From positions 1 through 56,028 of the IMG/VR virus record IMGVR_UViG_3300041809_000290: 56,028 bases of DNA. One strand, 5' to 3'. Below, piece by piece: positions 13,347 to 21,615 of the stretch. The position numbers and the translations under genes were made by a program. Position 1 is the first letter of the stretch. Each line of letters opens with the position of its first letter. Source of the DNA: a virus. Below the pieces are notes generated by a model. That model made no database searches. It was not told the DNA's origin and saw only the letters and a program-made list of their open reading frames with translations.

Positions 13347-14795
13347 ATGGATCTTATCAACAGTTTTGACATGGGGTACGAGGGGTTCTCTCGTGCGAAT
13401 GAGGAGACCCTTGAGGCTCTGTCTAAGGCTCTTCAGGCCGGATCGGGTGTCAACGCTGCCTCCTTCACCGGTGGTCGTGCGTTAACTCCGGAAAGTCTGG
13501 ATTCGGTTCTTGTTTCGGTTCTTCATACCACGGAGGAAGCACGTCTCTTCCAGCGGCTCAAGAAGAATCCGGTCAAGTCCGTGGTTCACCAGTGGAATTA
13601 CCGCTCTGATGTAGGACCTGACTACGCAGGGTGGACCTCGGAAGGTGGTACTGCGGTTTCGACCGACCAGACCATCGCTCGTAACTATGTGACCGCGAAG
13701 TACCTTCAGACGATGCGGACCGTTACGTTACAGGCTGCCACTTCCAACATGCTCGAGGACGCAATCGCGATCGAACAGGAAGCGGGCGCTCTGTGGCTCG
13801 TCCGAAATATCGAGAAGGCGATGTTCAAGGGTAACTCCACGAACAACACCTATGAGCCGGATGGTCTTGAATCTCAGCTTACGGGACAGATACAGGGTAG
13901 CGGTGCTACTTCTGGCGGTCTCGCTAATGCTGCCAACATCATCGACCTTCGTGGCGCCGATGCTACTTCCGCGATTTTCGAAAACGCCATCAACAACGGC
14001 GCGAAAATAATCAGGCAGAACTTCGGTGTTCCGACTCACTGCTTCACTTCTATATCGGTTATGACCGATGTGCAGCAACTTCTTCGCGATCGTATACGTT
14101 TCGGTGCTGGCGCCAATCTCGGTTCGGCCATCTTCAACGAATATCCGACTCCCTTTGGTAAGTTTGAACTTGTTGACGATGTGTTTAACGTGGAAGGCAC
14201 CACTCCTGACGTGTCGGCTGTTTCAGGTATTCCGGGAACGACCACTGCGTTGACGATGGCTTCGCCTACTATTAACGTTGATGCAAACTCCCAGTTTGCT
14301 AATACGGATGCGGGCAACTACTTCTACCAAGTTTCCCCTCTCAATCAGTACGGACCTGGTGCGGCGGTTAATACGACCGTTGCCGCTGCTGCCGTTTCTG
14401 GTTCGAACGTCAGTATCAACATAACGCAGCAGCCGGTTCCGGCCGCTACCGCGTTCAAGGTCTATCGGTCGCAGAAAGGAGCTACCTCCGCTACCAGTGG
14501 AGCGGGGTGTCTCTATATGTTTACCGTAGCCTTGGCCAACCTCACTGGAAGCAACATCATCGATGAGAACAGCTATCTTCCCGGTACTTCGAGCGTTTAC
14601 ATCCTGAATCTCAACCCGGTATATAACGCGATCGAATGGGTGCAGTTTCTTCCGATGATGAAGTTTGACCTTTACCCTACCAACGCGGCCGTCTACCCGT
14701 TCCTGATGCTGCTCTTCGGTGCTCTCGCTCTCAAGAAACCGAATCAGCATATAAGGATAAAGAACGTCAGCCCGTCCACCCTTGGGTGGTTCTAA
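13347..14795 (+). CDS. major capsid protein (HK97-type)
   Basis: 482 residues; AAGGAGGATAAATAATC precedes the ATG. N-terminal arm with the motif LQAGSGVNAASFTGGRALTP, frequent in the N-terminal region of large-phage capsid proteins, then TTEEARLFQRLKK and a long core with GWTSEGGTA and a helix-rich segment. Residues about 315-410 are Thr/Ala/Val-rich and look like an inserted immunoglobulin-like or fibronectin-like domain. GC-rich, biased codons and a strong terminator behind the gene fit very high expression. Residues before about 30 may be removed by the protease. Confidence 0.92.
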   Translation: MDLINSFDMGYEGFSRANEETLEALSKALQAGSGVNAASFTGGRALTPESLDSVLVSVLHTTEEARLFQRLKKNPVKSVVHQWNYRSDVGPDYAGWTSEGGTAVSTDQTIARNYVTAKYLQTMRTVTLQAATSNMLEDAIAIEQEAGALWLVRNIEKAMFKGNSTNNTYEPDGLESQLTGQIQGSGATSGGLANAANIIDLRGADATSAIFENAINNGAKIIRQNFGVPTHCFTSISVMTDVQQLLRDRIRFGAGANLGSAIFNEYPTPFGKFELVDDVFNVEGTTPDVSAVSGIPGTTTALTMASPTINVDANSQFANTDAGNYFYQVSPLNQYGPGAAVNTTVAAAAVSGSNVSINITQQPVPAATAFKVYRSQKGATSATSGAGCLYMFTVALANLTGSNIIDENSYLPGTSSVYILNLNPVYNAIEWVQFLPMMKFDLYPTNAAVYPFLMLLFGALALKKPNQHIRIKNVSPSTLGWF

Positions 14796-14824
14796 TCTCT
14801 AGCGATTAAATAACAGCCAACAAG

Positions 14825-14857
14825 CGGCCCTGGGAAACTAAACACCAGGGCCGTTTT
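14825..14857 (+). terminator. Rho-independent terminator after capsid gene
   Basis: Stem CGGCCCTGG (14825-14833) and CCAGGGCCG (14845-14853), loop of 11, then TTTT. Likely partial, limiting read-through from the capsid gene into the neck genes. Confidence 0.85.
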
Positions 14858-14878
14858 GGCACAGGTCAGGAGGACCAG

Positions 14879-15784
14879 ATGAACTATCTTCGTGATTCAT
14901 TTGCACGTCTCAAAGGATTTAGGCGTTTGTATCAACGAAAGTATGCGTTTTGCCGACAGGCCATCATTCCTGTTGGGAACGCCGGACTTTGGTCTTGTCC
15001 GGGAATCTGGAAGGGCGACAAGATAAGTTCTATTGATTATTTCCCTACTACTTCTATGGTAGCACCGAGTGGATCAATAACTAACTCGGAAACTTCTATT
15101 GCTAAACTTTACATGCCGCCTAACTCTCTTCAAGCCGGAGCTGGATTTATGCTTACTGCTTATGGAACCGTTACCTCGACGGTTGCCAATAGCATAACCA
15201 TAAATATAAGAATTGGAACAACCACTTTAACTGGGACGATACCCCTTGCATTTGCGGCAACAGGTACTACCTCCGCTTCTAGTGCTCCATTTCAGATAAA
15301 CGCATTTATCGTAATTAGAACTACGGGTGCGAGCGGTACCATTCTTGGCCATGGTGCAGCTATTACCAATACTACGGCGGGCGCCACTCAGGCATTCTCT
15401 CTCGCTCAGGTTCTCGGAACTGCGACGAGCGTGGCCGTTAATACTACCGTATCCAATCTTATCGAGCTTACATGCGTTACGGGAGCGTCTACTACTGCGG
15501 TAACGTTCCAAAATGTATGCTTTGAATATTCGGCCGCGGTCGATCTGACTCCGTTCTGTCAAGGCGCCACTCCCGAATCTTCTATAATGGGGCCGCTCGC
15601 CACTGTTCCCGGAGTTGTTGTTGCTACTCAAACCGGCGTAGGGTCCATTAATCAGGTGAATGGTTCCATCGATATGACTCCTCTTCCTTTCAATTTGATG
15701 TCGGGAAACGCTACCGTCCAATGGGAGTCGTATATAGATAGAGTTTCACTCGCAACCTCATCTTCGCCTGAGCTTCTAGAGTAG
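14879..15784 (+). CDS. beta-rich virion protein, possible capsid decoration
   Basis: 301 residues; TCAGGAGGACCAG precedes the ATG. The basic N-terminal 30 residues are followed by about 250 residues very rich in Thr, Ser, Ala, Val and Gly, with repeating strand patterns, typical of beta-sandwich virion proteins. No enzyme motif. The place just after the capsid gene suggests a head decoration or stabilising protein. Family not recognised. Confidence 0.75.
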   Translation: MNYLRDSFARLKGFRRLYQRKYAFCRQAIIPVGNAGLWSCPGIWKGDKISSIDYFPTTSMVAPSGSITNSETSIAKLYMPPNSLQAGAGFMLTAYGTVTSTVANSITINIRIGTTTLTGTIPLAFAATGTTSASSAPFQINAFIVIRTTGASGTILGHGAAITNTTAGATQAFSLAQVLGTATSVAVNTTVSNLIELTCVTGASTTAVTFQNVCFEYSAAVDLTPFCQGATPESSIMGPLATVPGVVVATQTGVGSINQVNGSIDMTPLPFNLMSGNATVQWESYIDRVSLATSSSPELLE

Positions 15785-15795
15785 GAGAACAACAG

Positions 15796-16329
15796 ATGTC
15801 AGCCACAGTTGTATTAGCTGAAAGCAATGGACCCTCTGCTTCTAGGGTAGAGACTTTAAATCCACCCAATCTCAATATGGGAAGCGCTGATGCAGTTGGG
15901 CTGTCACCTGTTACTTATCCTATAACAGCAAAAGCCAATGGTTGTTCTTACGAAAAGTGGGAACGACTTCAAGTTCAAGCTTTGGGGGGAAGTAACCAAG
16001 TAGACAATTTTGAAGTTTGGTTATCCAGCTTAGGAGGGGGTTATTTAACTGGTGAGGGCATGGTCTGCAACCTCGCTACATCAGGATATGCGGCCGCGAC
16101 GTATCCTTCTGGTGGACCGTCCGGAAATCCATCCACGGTAGCGCTCAATACAATGCCGATCGCCCAACCTTCGGGACCCAATTTGGGTATAGGTGGAAGT
16201 CTTGCTGGAGTAATAAGTGCCGTTCCTGCATATTCTGATTTCATGGTATTGCAAACTACAGTTACGGCCTCTACGCCTGCTGGGAACTCCAATACCAAGA
16301 CTATCACGATACAATGGAACGAGATGTAG
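15796..16329 (+). CDS. beta-rich virion protein
   Basis: 177 residues, GTAGGAGAACAAC before the ATG. Low charge, Gly/Ser/Pro/Thr-rich, strands throughout (FMVLQTTVTASTP...TKTITIQW near the end). Looks like a structural protein, possibly a second decoration protein. Followed by a terminator. Confidence 0.7.
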   Translation: MSATVVLAESNGPSASRVETLNPPNLNMGSADAVGLSPVTYPITAKANGCSYEKWERLQVQALGGSNQVDNFEVWLSSLGGGYLTGEGMVCNLATSGYAAATYPSGGPSGNPSTVALNTMPIAQPSGPNLGIGGSLAGVISAVPAYSDFMVLQTTVTASTPAGNSNTKTITIQWNEM

Positions 16330-16343
16330 AGTTTGGTTGAAAT

Positions 16344-16373
16344 ATGTGGGAGAGTAAAATCTCCCACATTTTA
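16344..16373 (+). terminator. Rho-independent terminator
   Basis: Perfect 10-bp stem ATGTGGGAGA (16344-16353) / TCTCCCACAT (16360-16369), 6-base loop, then TTTT. Confidence 0.8.
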
Positions 16374-16397
16374 AACTAGAGAACCTTGGAGTTTCAA

Positions 16398-16796
16398 ATG
16401 AACAACTTGTCCATATTTATTAAGTTAAAGGGTGATAGCAATCTCAATCCCAATCCTATAGAGTTCTATGACATATTTAAACATAGGCATGAAGTTGATA
16501 CCATAATATTTTTATTTGATTTTAACTCTTATCTTGTAAATATAGAGGAAGGATATTTTTGTATAAACGGTGGACGAAAAGTACAAATGTCAAATTGTAA
16601 TAACTTTGAAAATAGAACTTTAGTATATGCCAAGAAGCATTCTAAAGAAGTTGATATAGGTTCAGAAGAAGAAGTTCGACCCATTCTTATTAATTATTTA
16701 ATTGGAATAGGCGGAGAATTAAACGGCGAACCTGAAATAGTAGCCATACAGTTCACGGAAGATGGAACGGTATGGAGTTGGAGAAATAAAAGATGA
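16398..16796 (+). CDS. hypothetical protein
   Basis: 132 residues; ATG 16398 follows TTGGAG by 6 bases. Mixed alpha/beta composition, rich in Asn, Ile and Glu. Ends VAIQFTEDGTVWSWRNKR. No family recognised. Its stop overlaps the start of the adaptor gene (ATGA), so the two are translated together. Confidence 0.7.
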   Translation: MNNLSIFIKLKGDSNLNPNPIEFYDIFKHRHEVDTIIFLFDFNSYLVNIEEGYFCINGGRKVQMSNCNNFENRTLVYAKKHSKEVDIGSEEEVRPILINYLIGIGGELNGEPEIVAIQFTEDGTVWSWRNKR

Positions 16797-17953
16797 ACCG
16801 AATATTGGTTGCCATAGGCAACGCTAACATACTTGAAATACTAGAGCAGTATACTCAAATAAAAATATATGTATCGGTAAATGGTGGAACCACGTACAAT
16901 GAACTCACCACCCCTGCCACTAGAATAACAATTAATTCCTATCAAGCTGAATATTATTATGATGATTTAACGGTATATACTGGAGTACCGCAAGTCTATT
17001 ATACCAGTTCATTTTATAATCCGGTCGGTCCCCTTGAGAGTGCTCAATCTGCGCCTCAAATAAATAGTCTGCAAAATACTCAAGTTGGATTTAGTTTCGA
17101 CAATTATATACCTCCTCCTAACGAGTGGGGCAAAATATTGACGGCGGATGATCTTCGATATACCTATATGTGGGGAATCGATATGACATCTTCCGATGTA
17201 GAACAGACTAACTTTCAAGACTCACAACTCGACTTCTATATTCGAGAATCCGTGGGAGATTGGGAACGATTGCTTGATTTTGATATAATGAAGCACGTTT
17301 ATAAAACTGACGATCCAATCCTAGATCCTATTAGTAAGTATCATCGCTCGAAATATTGGAGAGGCGGTGTAGATTACACTGATGAAGATGATTCGTATCC
17401 TTATGACCCGATGCAATGGCAGAATTTTGGATTCTTGCAGTTGAGACATCAACCTATTGTATCCGTTGAACGTTGTATATTTAAAAATCCTGTAGGTGGA
17501 CAAATGATGGATTTGATTGCTATGCAGTGGATTCGAATTAATAAAAAGGCCGGGCAATTAAACTTCTACCCCACTAACGGAGCGCCATACGGTCCGTTCG
17601 CTAGTGGAGTATTGCCATGGAGGTTGTTTGGTGGAAGATATTCAAATGCATATTATGTTAACTATACAACGGGATTTCCGACATCTGAGTTTGTTCCTGA
17701 TGACCTTCGGTCGGTAATCGGGAAATGGGCAGTTATTAAAATAATGTCAACAGTTGGTGATGGACTTCTGGCCGGATTTAGTTCTCAAAGTGTTAGTCTT
17801 GATGGAATATCGGAGAGTTTTTCTAGCACGCAAAGCGCTACGTCTGCTTTCTTTGGAGCTAGAATAATGCAGATGCAAAGGGAAATCAAGGATTGGCTTG
17901 ATAACAATAGGTCTAAATACGGCAAAATCCCGCTTAGTTTTACGGGATTCTAA
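16793..17953 (+). CDS. head-tail adaptor protein with N-terminal beta domain
   Basis: 386 residues. Residues 1-105 are strand-rich and resemble a fibronectin III-like module (YVSVNGGTTYNEL ... YYTSSFYN). The remaining 280 residues are the conserved part of phage neck or adaptor proteins: RLLDFDIMKH, YRSKYW-type aromatic clusters, LRHQPIVSVERC, and a C-terminal helix segment with DDLRSVIGKWAVIKIMSTVGD and RIMQMQREIKDWL. Such proteins bridge the portal and neck. The order before other neck genes supports this. The N-terminal module may be exposed for adsorption. Confidence 0.7.
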   Translation: MNRILVAIGNANILEILEQYTQIKIYVSVNGGTTYNELTTPATRITINSYQAEYYYDDLTVYTGVPQVYYTSSFYNPVGPLESAQSAPQINSLQNTQVGFSFDNYIPPPNEWGKILTADDLRYTYMWGIDMTSSDVEQTNFQDSQLDFYIRESVGDWERLLDFDIMKHVYKTDDPILDPISKYHRSKYWRGGVDYTDEDDSYPYDPMQWQNFGFLQLRHQPIVSVERCIFKNPVGGQMMDLIAMQWIRINKKAGQLNFYPTNGAPYGPFASGVLPWRLFGGRYSNAYYVNYTTGFPTSEFVPDDLRSVIGKWAVIKIMSTVGDGLLAGFSSQSVSLDGISESFSSTQSATSAFFGARIMQMQREIKDWLDNNRSKYGKIPLSFTGF

Positions 17954-17956
17954 CGC

Positions 17957-17981
17957 AATTCCGTGTCATCGTCACGGAATT
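17957..17981. repeat. 25-bp palindrome, copy 2
   Basis: AATTCCGTG, centre TCATCGT, CACGGAATT; perfect 9-bp arms. Stands 4 bases after the adaptor stop and before the ribosome binding site of the next gene. Confidence 0.85.
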
Positions 17982-17998
17982 AGCAAGGGGAGGTTTTT

Positions 17999-18478
17999 AT
18001 GGCAAAGGTTACGTATCAGAATCAAGATGGTGCTCTCGATAATGTAGCTCACTTCGGCTGCATGTGCGCTAGTATTTACAATTACAAGTCCCTGTTCATG
18101 GGAATTGACACCAGCATTCAAGAACTAAACGATATCTGGAATAAGGCTATTGCTGCCGGAATAATTGACGGAAATAAACTTGATTCCACCTATCTTGAAG
18201 TTGAGAGCCCACAAGGTCTTATAGATTTAATTGGCCTTCCTCTTCAATACGTGGATCGGCATATCACCAATATCAATGAGCCTATCCCTCCTAATACCTA
18301 TGTACTTAACGAATATTTCAGACAGTCAAATGGATTCCACCACTTCTGTAGTGGAGGTTTGGACGGGGTTCTTCTATTCGATCCTATTTATTCTTGGGAC
18401 GGGTCGAAGAACATAGGATCGCAAACAGTAATGCACGGTGTGCTCTTAGAGCGCAGATTCTATACGATCGTGGGTTAA
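17999..18478 (+). CDS. possible papain/C39-like cysteine peptidase
   Basis: 159 residues; GGGGAGGTTTTT before the ATG. Near the N-terminus GCMCAS (C21, C23), later HHFCSG (H114, H115) and FDPI (D128). Cys, His and Asp in this order are the arrangement of C39-like and related thiol peptidases or amidases. Some phage and spirochaete proteins of unknown function (DUF261-like) have a similar look. It sits among neck genes, so it could be a virion-associated cell wall or maturation enzyme. Function not certain; the Cys could also be structural. Confidence 0.55.
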   Translation: MAKVTYQNQDGALDNVAHFGCMCASIYNYKSLFMGIDTSIQELNDIWNKAIAAGIIDGNKLDSTYLEVESPQGLIDLIGLPLQYVDRHITNINEPIPPNTYVLNEYFRQSNGFHHFCSGGLDGVLLFDPIYSWDGSKNIGSQTVMHGVLLERRFYTIVG

Positions 18479-18482
18479 TTAA

Positions 18483-19640
18483 ATGTCGGGCGGCGGCGGA
18501 ACAAGTTGGAAACTTAGAACCTATCAGACTGTCTCTCGTTACGAGGCAGCCTTAGCTAGGCATGCCCAATGGTGTAGGTGGGTCAAGGTACTGACATGTC
18601 CTTGCATAACAGACACAACCAATCAACCTCTAGCTGATTGTCCAATATGTAAAGGACGAGGGGAACTATTCTCCTCTCCTGGTCCATTTTTAATCATTGA
18701 TGAAGATGCATATCCTGATTATTATGGAAGAATTAACATTCAAAATGGACCATTTATAACTGGTACGCCTTCGGTTTATCAAGTCATAAATACTCAAAAT
18801 AATCAATATAATGAAATCGCTCTAGGAACTCAGCCGATTGGAAATGGATATATACAATTAGCATTTCCATGGCCTAGCCCATCTACCAAGTTGTTCGCAA
18901 ACTATGCGTTCGATCAATATACGACAGTTACAAACGAGAATTCTACAGTGATACGCAGTTGTATATTACAAACAACCGGAACCGCATTTAATTATAAGGG
19001 TAGAACTTATTATGGCGACATAGCAAATGTAATAAGTGTATTTAATTCTACTAAGAACGAATATTACACTGTTTTGAATATATCTCAACAGTATATATAT
19101 CTTACGGGAATGGGATCTTGGTCTTCTGGTGATACCTTGCAAGTATCCTACACATTCATGCAACCGTTCCAATTTGTTATACACTCGGTTAGTCCACAAC
19201 GATCTTGGAGAGACGGGTTTATTGCCGACTCTTCTGATGCAGTAATTCAATCTCCCTATTATTATCCAATATTTGCGAACGATCTAATAACTGCTCTTAG
19301 TATGGATGTCGAGGGGACGGAAATAATAGATCCTAGAATAAATTCGGGAAATAACTGGGATATAATTAAATCTGTTTATGACGTTGATACTATTTACGCC
19401 ATTATTGATCATTCTGGAAAATCATATGATCCCATTGCTTCTGTTATGGTATTGAATAGGACTGAGCTTCATTGGATAAATCCGAAGCCAAATGTTAGAT
19501 ATACCGTAAAATTTAAATACCATCCTACTTTTATGGGATTACCTAGTATGGATACTGCAAGAAGCGCTGAGAACAAGAAGTTTGTTAATAGAATTAACGC
19601 TAAACTAAGAGATAAGATGAATAATCAGGTGGTATTCTAA
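18483..19640 (+). CDS. neck/virion structural protein with zinc-ribbon-like start
   Basis: 385 residues. The N-terminus carries two CxC/CxxC pairs (LTCPCITD ... DCPICKGRGE), like the start of DnaJ-type zinc modules. The rest is a long beta-rich region with many Tyr, Asn and Thr. The C-terminus is basic (NRINAKLRDKM). Ribosome binding site poor; translation may be coupled to the gene 4 bases upstream. Position between head and tail genes suggests a neck or head completion protein. Not matched to a named family. Confidence 0.68.
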   Translation: MSGGGGTSWKLRTYQTVSRYEAALARHAQWCRWVKVLTCPCITDTTNQPLADCPICKGRGELFSSPGPFLIIDEDAYPDYYGRINIQNGPFITGTPSVYQVINTQNNQYNEIALGTQPIGNGYIQLAFPWPSPSTKLFANYAFDQYTTVTNENSTVIRSCILQTTGTAFNYKGRTYYGDIANVISVFNSTKNEYYTVLNISQQYIYLTGMGSWSSGDTLQVSYTFMQPFQFVIHSVSPQRSWRDGFIADSSDAVIQSPYYYPIFANDLITALSMDVEGTEIIDPRINSGNNWDIIKSVYDVDTIYAIIDHSGKSYDPIASVMVLNRTELHWINPKPNVRYTVKFKYHPTFMGLPSMDTARSAENKKFVNRINAKLRDKMNNQVVF

Positions 19641-20563
19641 TGGCCGAAGATATTCATGTTTCAATTGAAGACTTCTTCCCTTCGTTCTTCGATTTACATG
19701 AAGGAGTGAATGCAACTCCACTACCTCATCTTGATCAAGTTATTAATACAATAGCTCAAGAAGTTCTGGTTACGTGGCGTAAATTTACTATGGGAGAGCC
19801 GATACCGGGTACTCCTCGAGTAATTAATTCGAGAGGAGATTATACTAAATCCATAATATTATTTGATCAAGGTGAAAATAGAATAATAGAGTCTAAAGGT
19901 CCATGGACAGGCTGGATTGAAAAAGGTCATGGAGAGATCGATTTGAAGCCAGGGCTTTTGCATGGACCGAAAGCACGAATGGGGAAAAAAGGACCCTACA
20001 CTATTGTTTCATTTAGAAGTGGAGTACCAACCACTCTTCGTTCTAATGATCCTATGCCTCCTCCTATATATCGACATATGAAAAAGATAACCAATGCTAT
20101 CGATGAAGCATATGCGTCAGGAGAATCCGCGCAACCTGGAACCTCTCGCGTTATTGGCAAGAAATTTGAAATAGTCAAAAACTCGAAGGGTATACTTGAA
20201 AAGAGAGTTGCAAACAATTACAGGTGGGGCTACAGGTTGCCCAAGGAAGCGGGTGGAAACCCTGAAACAAAACAAGTACAAGGTGGAACGTTTCATTACA
20301 ATGGAACTACCTATCAAGTAGCAAAGGGAGCTTATACTTGGAAGTCGGGTAAGCACTCTAACATGGTTAGAATGGATACTACAGCCGGATTAAAAAGGAC
20401 ATCGGAGTATCGAACATTCCGAGTTGTTTCATATAAGTCAGACCCTAGGTCATGGATAATTCCCGAACTTGCACCGCTCCCAATTCGAGAAAAGGTTATA
20501 GAAGCTATAACTCCAAAGGCAAATGAAATAATTCGAACAACACTAGAGGAAGACTTGAGATGA
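19640..20563 (+). CDS. neck or tail completion protein
   Basis: 307 residues, start overlapping the previous stop (TAATG) with AGGTGG upstream. Basic, with N-terminal helices then a region GPWTGWIEKGHGEIDLKPGLLHG typical of HK97 gp10-like / head-tail joining proteins (WxxxVExG). Between head and tail modules. Assignment is by pattern and position. Confidence 0.62.
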   Translation: MAEDIHVSIEDFFPSFFDLHEGVNATPLPHLDQVINTIAQEVLVTWRKFTMGEPIPGTPRVINSRGDYTKSIILFDQGENRIIESKGPWTGWIEKGHGEIDLKPGLLHGPKARMGKKGPYTIVSFRSGVPTTLRSNDPMPPPIYRHMKKITNAIDEAYASGESAQPGTSRVIGKKFEIVKNSKGILEKRVANNYRWGYRLPKEAGGNPETKQVQGGTFHYNGTTYQVAKGAYTWKSGKHSNMVRMDTTAGLKRTSEYRTFRVVSYKSDPRSWIIPELAPLPIREKVIEAITPKANEIIRTTLEEDLR

Positions 20564-21354
20564 TAACGAAGAGTTTAACTTCACAGATATCTTCCTCTAT
20601 TGTCGCTTCTGGATCAACACAGAATATTCAAGTTGTTGAAGTTAGAAACCCTGAGTTTATATTGCCACCTATTATATCATGGTATTTTAAGCAGCTAGAT
20701 TTGGCCAATTTACACCCGAACTTTCCCACAGTTCGAGTTGGAAATACCCATCCATTTGCCATGTTATTATATCAAGAAGTTCAAGGTCAAGATTTGGATT
20801 TAAGTGTATTCCCTTCAATAACTGTGATTGACAGTTCATCGTCTCAAATTGCCATGGAGTTAGGAAATGGGCAAACTAATGGGACTTTATATAATTCAGG
20901 AGGTGCTTCCGTATTGTATCCTGTGTTTAGACAAGGTATAGTAAATGGCCAATTTAAAACATCAATGGCAAATGTAGCTCTTCTTGATGCGGCAATGAAT
21001 TCAATTGGATATGTTAATTATACAAGTACTCGTTACGTGTCGCAACATAACATAGATATAAATATATGGGCAGAGAATAAGGACTTCGTGAGTGAACTAT
21101 TCGATCTGGTTAGCCACTTCTTTATCGATAACAAAATCGCTCTTCATGAATCGCAAGGTCTTCAATTAATAGAGGCGTTCAATGGACGTAGGTCTGGAGA
21201 TATTAACTTGGATTTTGGAAAACTTCTATATGGTGCTGTTTTAACTGTCCCAATGATGATAGAACACCATTCATACAACTTTACGATTAATAATCCGACC
21301 ATCATAACTTCGGTTGATGACACTACGGTATATCCTGGATTTACTCACGTATAA
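20560..21354 (+). CDS. probable tail terminator or neck protein
   Basis: 264 residues, starts in the previous stop (ATGA). Mixed alpha/beta, with an RRSGDINLDFGKLLYGAV segment. The position immediately before the sheath and a small gene is that of tail terminator proteins in myoviruses. No motif proves it. Confidence 0.55.
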   Translation: MITKSLTSQISSSIVASGSTQNIQVVEVRNPEFILPPIISWYFKQLDLANLHPNFPTVRVGNTHPFAMLLYQEVQGQDLDLSVFPSITVIDSSSSQIAMELGNGQTNGTLYNSGGASVLYPVFRQGIVNGQFKTSMANVALLDAAMNSIGYVNYTSTRYVSQHNIDINIWAENKDFVSELFDLVSHFFIDNKIALHESQGLQLIEAFNGRRSGDINLDFGKLLYGAVLTVPMMIEHHSYNFTINNPTIITSVDDTTVYPGFTHV

Positions 21355-21365
21355 AGGAGAGTTAT

Positions 21366-21614
21366 ATGTCTGACAAAGAGGAAATTAAAGTTGAAGTACC
21401 TAAAGTAGATTCGCAGAGACCTGCTATTAAACCACCGGTAGAAATGATTCATAGGGATAATTATTTCAATACTTATCACCCTGATTTCGATGTTGTTCTT
21501 CGTGCTTATATTTCGGAAACTTCTCATGCTACAATTAAAAGTAAAGAAGAGTGGGATGCGCTTGTAGAAAAGCACGTTCCTGAAATTGTTAATACTAAGA
21601 AGGTGGAGGAATAA
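21366..21614 (+). CDS. small hypothetical protein upstream of sheath
   Basis: 82 residues, AAAGGAGAGTTAT before the ATG. Charged, with a Pro/Glu-rich N-terminus and a helical C-terminus (KEEWDALVEKHVPEI). The last codons contain the sheath ribosome binding site. Unknown function. Confidence 0.7.
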   Translation: MSDKEEIKVEVPKVDSQRPAIKPPVEMIHRDNYFNTYHPDFDVVLRAYISETSHATIKSKEEWDALVEKHVPEIVNTKKVEE

Positions 21615-21615
21615 A

